Both the position numbers and the translations under genes were made by a program. This document shows, piece after piece, positions 62,061 to 64,000 of a DNA stretch of 64,000 bases. Position 1 is the stretch's first letter, and every line of letters begins with the position of its first letter. Source of the stretch: Symbiodinium natans. Taxonomy: Eukaryota; Sar; Dinophyceae; Suessiales; Symbiodiniaceae. The notes below the pieces were generated by a model. The model saw nothing but the letters and a program-made list of their open reading frames with translations, was not told where the DNA came from and ran no database searches. The DNA lies in NCBI GenBank assembly GCA_905221605.1, contig CAJNDS010000524.1, positions 496,001 to 560,000 of the forward strand, in the 5' to 3' direction.

Positions 62061-62533
62061 TGTTGGAGCTCTTCGTCCGTCATGGTGGGAAGCCGTGGCG
62101 CTCCTGGCGGTGGAGGGGTGACAATCGCCATGTGGTTTTGGAGCTGGGTTGGGTCGCCCCCGTCTGTCCAGGTGCTTTCTGGCCACTCGGGGTGTTGGGT
62201 TTGGTGTCGCTGCTCCTCCGCCCAGGCGTCCAGCAGGGTGAGTTGGTATTGGACGGTGTGCTGCAGCAACTCGCTCCACGGAACTGAACGGGCTAGGCCC
62301 TCCGTTCTATTTGTGGGCAGAAGGAGCGCTCTGTATGTGCCGGGGGGGGGCCCCCATCTTCTGGGGCCGCTGGCTGTGTCATGTGGTGGGTTGGGGTCGT
62401 TGGCCCCCTGCGCTGTGTCCTGGCTTGGGGTGGAAGTCGTCGTGGTGGTGGAGGTGGGCATGGGCGTGACAAGGGTGACCGTGATGGTGATAGTGGTGTC
62501 CGTGGCGCCGGTGGTTGCAGTGGCGGGGACCAT
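62000..62533 (-). CDS. Low-complexity protein, segment in frame A2
   Basis: The minus-strand frame contains RSVPWSELLQHTVQYQLTLL and PTMTDEELQHWASHRG before a stop at 62000. Coding character then appears to continue in frame B (EIQPTHLHTIARTAERYF) from within this overlap, implying a frameshift or short unrecognised intron near 62.05 kb. Confidence 0.45.
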   Translation of the reverse strand: MVPATATTGATDTTITITVTLVTPMPTSTTTTTSTPSQDTAQGANDPNPPHDTASGPRRWGPPPGTYRALLLPTNRTEGLARSVPWSELLQHTVQYQLTLLDAWAEEQRHQTQHPEWPESTWTDGGDPTQLQNHMAIVTPPPPGAPRLPTMTDEELQHWASHRGNPTNPPAHHCTHS

Positions 62534-63944
62534 GGGTCCCGTGCTGGGGCTGGTGGCGTGGTGGTGGGTTCCTGGTGCGTGAGTGTGCGAGTCTGCCAGT
62601 TGTGGTGGGCACCACAGCGGGATTTAGTGTGGGTGAGGTGTGTGTGGCGGTGCCAGTGGTGATGGTCGTCGTGTCCATGGCGGTAGTGGTGGAGACCGAG
62701 TGTCCAGGGGTCTCTTCGCCATTGTGTGCCGGTGGGGGGGTGGGGTTGGGGCGGGGGTGGGTGGGTGCGTGTCTGTCTGTGCTGGAGCTGGCGGTGTGGT
62801 GGTGGGTTCCTGGCGTGTCGGTGTGGGGGCCTGCCGGCTGCGTCTGTTGCTGCTGCTGTCGCGGCTGCTGTGGGTAAGTCGGCAGCACGTATAGGGTGAC
62901 ATGTCCAGCCGTGAGTGCTGCTTGCTGGATGTGTACTCTGACCTGTGCCGTGGGGGTGAGGTGCGGGAAGACGGCTTGGATGAGGTCCATTTCCAGGCCC
63001 ATAGGGAGGGGTCTGGTTCGCCTTGGTCTCGAGGGGGGCCCTTGCGTGTGTGGAGGTGGGGTGTACGGGTCTGGTCGCGTGTTTGCTCCGGGGGGAGGGT
63101 TGTTCCCTCTGTGTGGCCGGCCTGGCTCGGCGGGTGTCGTTGTGGTGGACGTGCGGAGCAGGTTTCGAAGGGGTGTGCCAGGGGGTGTGGGTTGTGTGTT
63201 GTTCGTGCAGACCGCGTTCGTGGGCGCGGCTGTGGGGTCGGGGGTGGGGTTGGGCGAACTGGTAGGAGGCAAAGTGGTCGACGCTGTTGGTCCATCGGAC
63301 AATGGGTTCTCGACGGGGGCGGTCTCGTCGTGTTCGTCTGGCGTACTCGGGGAGGTCCCTGGCGATGGGGTGGTTCTGGTTGAAGTCGTAGTGGTAGGGG
63401 TGCTGGAGGTCGGAGTGGTAGAGGCGGAGCACGACGTGGGTGTGGTACTCCCGGTTGTAGCTTCCGTTTTCGGGCGTGATCTCGGTGGAGGCCGTCTCGT
63501 CGTACTCGTTCGTTGTGCTCGGGGGAGTCCCCTGCGATGAGGTAGTTCCGGCTGTAGGCCCCATGGTTGTGGTAGTCGGGGAGGTCCCGGGCGATGGGGT
63601 AGATGTCGTTGTAGGTGTGGCGGTAGAAGTGCCGGAGGTGGTGGTGGTAGGGAAGGTGGAGGCGGTAGAGGTGGAGGGCGTGGGTGTGGTAGTCCCGGTG
63701 TAGTCCCGGTCTCGTCGTGCTCCACCGTTCCCATGGTTGTGGTAGTCGAGGAGGTCCAGGGCGGTGAGGTAGTTCCCGTTGTAGGTGTGGTGGTAGACCG
63801 CGTCGTGGGTGTGGAGCTCCCGGCTGTAGTGGTGGTAGAAGCGGAGGAGGTGGGGGTGGTAGAAGTGGACCGCGTCGTGGGTGTGGTAGTCCCGGTTGTA
63901 GTTGCGTCGTCTGTGCCCGGTGTGGTCCATGTGTTGGCATCCAT
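62379..63944 (-). CDS. Thr/Pro-rich protein, N-terminal segment (frame A1), open to the window edge
   Basis: The minus-strand frame is Thr/Ser/Pro-rich (mucin-like) from 63944 to about 63.1 kb, over a degenerate minisatellite, then becomes ordered: LPMGLEMDLIQAVFPHLTPT and HIQQAALTAGHVTLYVLPTY (about 63010-62870), then low complexity again. Two other frames are open over the same bases (Tyr/His-rich and Pro-rich); this one is chosen for the ordered block. The gene may start beyond the window. Confidence 0.4.
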   Translation of the reverse strand: MDANTWTTPGTDDATTTGTTTPTTRSTSTTPTSSASTTTTAGSSTPTTRSTTTPTTGTTSPPWTSSTTTTMGTVEHDETGTTPGLPHPRPPPLPPPPSLPPPPPALLPPHLQRHLPHRPGPPRLPQPWGLQPELPHRRGLPRAQRTSTTRRPPPRSRPKTEATTGSTTPTSCSASTTPTSSTPTTTTSTRTTPSPGTSPSTPDEHDETAPVENPLSDGPTASTTLPPTSSPNPTPDPTAAPTNAVCTNNTQPTPPGTPLRNLLRTSTTTTPAEPGRPHRGNNPPPGANTRPDPYTPPPHTQGPPSRPRRTRPLPMGLEMDLIQAVFPHLTPTAQVRVHIQQAALTAGHVTLYVLPTYPQQPRQQQQQTQPAGPHTDTPGTHHHTASSSTDRHAPTHPRPNPTPPPAHNGEETPGHSVSTTTAMDTTTITTGTATHTSPTLNPAVVPTTTGRLAHSRTRNPPPRHQPQHGTHGPRHCNHRRHGHHYHHHGHPCHAHAHLHHHDDFHPKPGHSAGGQRPQPTT

Positions 63945-63995
63945 GTGGTTCTCTCGGGCTCCTGTGGTGGTAGTTGTGGCCGTCGCGGGTGTTGC
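63330..63995. repeat. Degenerate minisatellite (GTGGTAGTCCCGGTTGTAG type)
   Basis: Repeating GTGGTAGAAGTGG, GTCGTGGGTGTGG and GAGGTCC-x-GGGCGATGGGG phrases underlie the Thr-rich, Tyr/His-rich and Pro-rich frames. Confidence 0.7.
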
Positions 63996-64000
63996 GGTAG

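Noticed and set aside
62293-63940. Two further long minus-strand frames (Tyr/His-rich and Pro-rich) over the window end
   Set aside because: Only one frame at a time contains an ordered block; the others are judged shadows of the minisatellite.
1-64000. Bacterial or organellar origin, operons, Shine-Dalgarno sites, terminators
   Set aside because: Multi-exon RNA polymerase III and calpain genes show this is eukaryotic nuclear DNA, so such features were not called.

Overview
This window is nuclear DNA of a eukaryote, almost certainly a dinoflagellate and most likely a Symbiodiniaceae-type genome. The decisive evidence is one gene that can be followed almost residue by residue: the second-largest subunit of RNA polymerase III (RPC2/POLR3B), lying on the minus strand from about 13.6 to 2.6 kb and split into at least 42 small exons. 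When the conserved protein fixes the joins, 37 introns can be typed at the 5' splice site: about 17 begin with GC, 12 with GT and 8 with GA, all ending in AG. That mix is characteristic of dinoflagellates. Scattered TTTAGGG (telomere-type) repeats, low gene density and recognisable genes on a single strand all fit.

Layout. 0-2.6 kb: a GCN trinucleotide repeat and a pair of look-alike 51-nt exons from an unrecognised gene. 2.6-13.7 kb: RPC2. 14-16.5 kb: weak unrecognised minus-strand exons. 16.7-20.0 kb: a tandem array with a 738-bp period, flanked by direct repeats and with relatives near 20.7 and 23.9 kb. 20-30 kb: AT-richer repeat country containing CAATATTG hairpins, a degenerate TACAGAGTT repeat, a large (AAACCATT)n inverted repeat, a 61-bp satellite of about 13-14 units inside a larger duplicated segment, and many TTTAGGG-like motifs. 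A possible SH3-type fragment lies near 25.3 kb.

31-49.5 kb: a long series of leucine-rich-repeat exons on the minus strand, often one repeat per exon, probably from two or more LRR genes, with low-complexity DNA between (poly-C, GAT, CTTT, CA). 50-55.6 kb: unrecognised helical exons, a peptidase-S51-like protein that appears to lack the usual Ser motif, and half of a calpain protease domain. 56.2-57.0 kb: an intact intronless GNAT acetyltransferase. 58.3-64 kb: a very large Pro/Gln/Thr/His-rich minus-strand coding region whose reading frame changes several times.

Every gene recognised is on the minus strand, as expected of a unidirectional dinoflagellate gene block. Nothing indicates that these genes share a pathway. 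No rRNA, convincing tRNA, CRISPR or bacterial-type promoter was seen. Exon ends that the protein does not fix are given as approximate.
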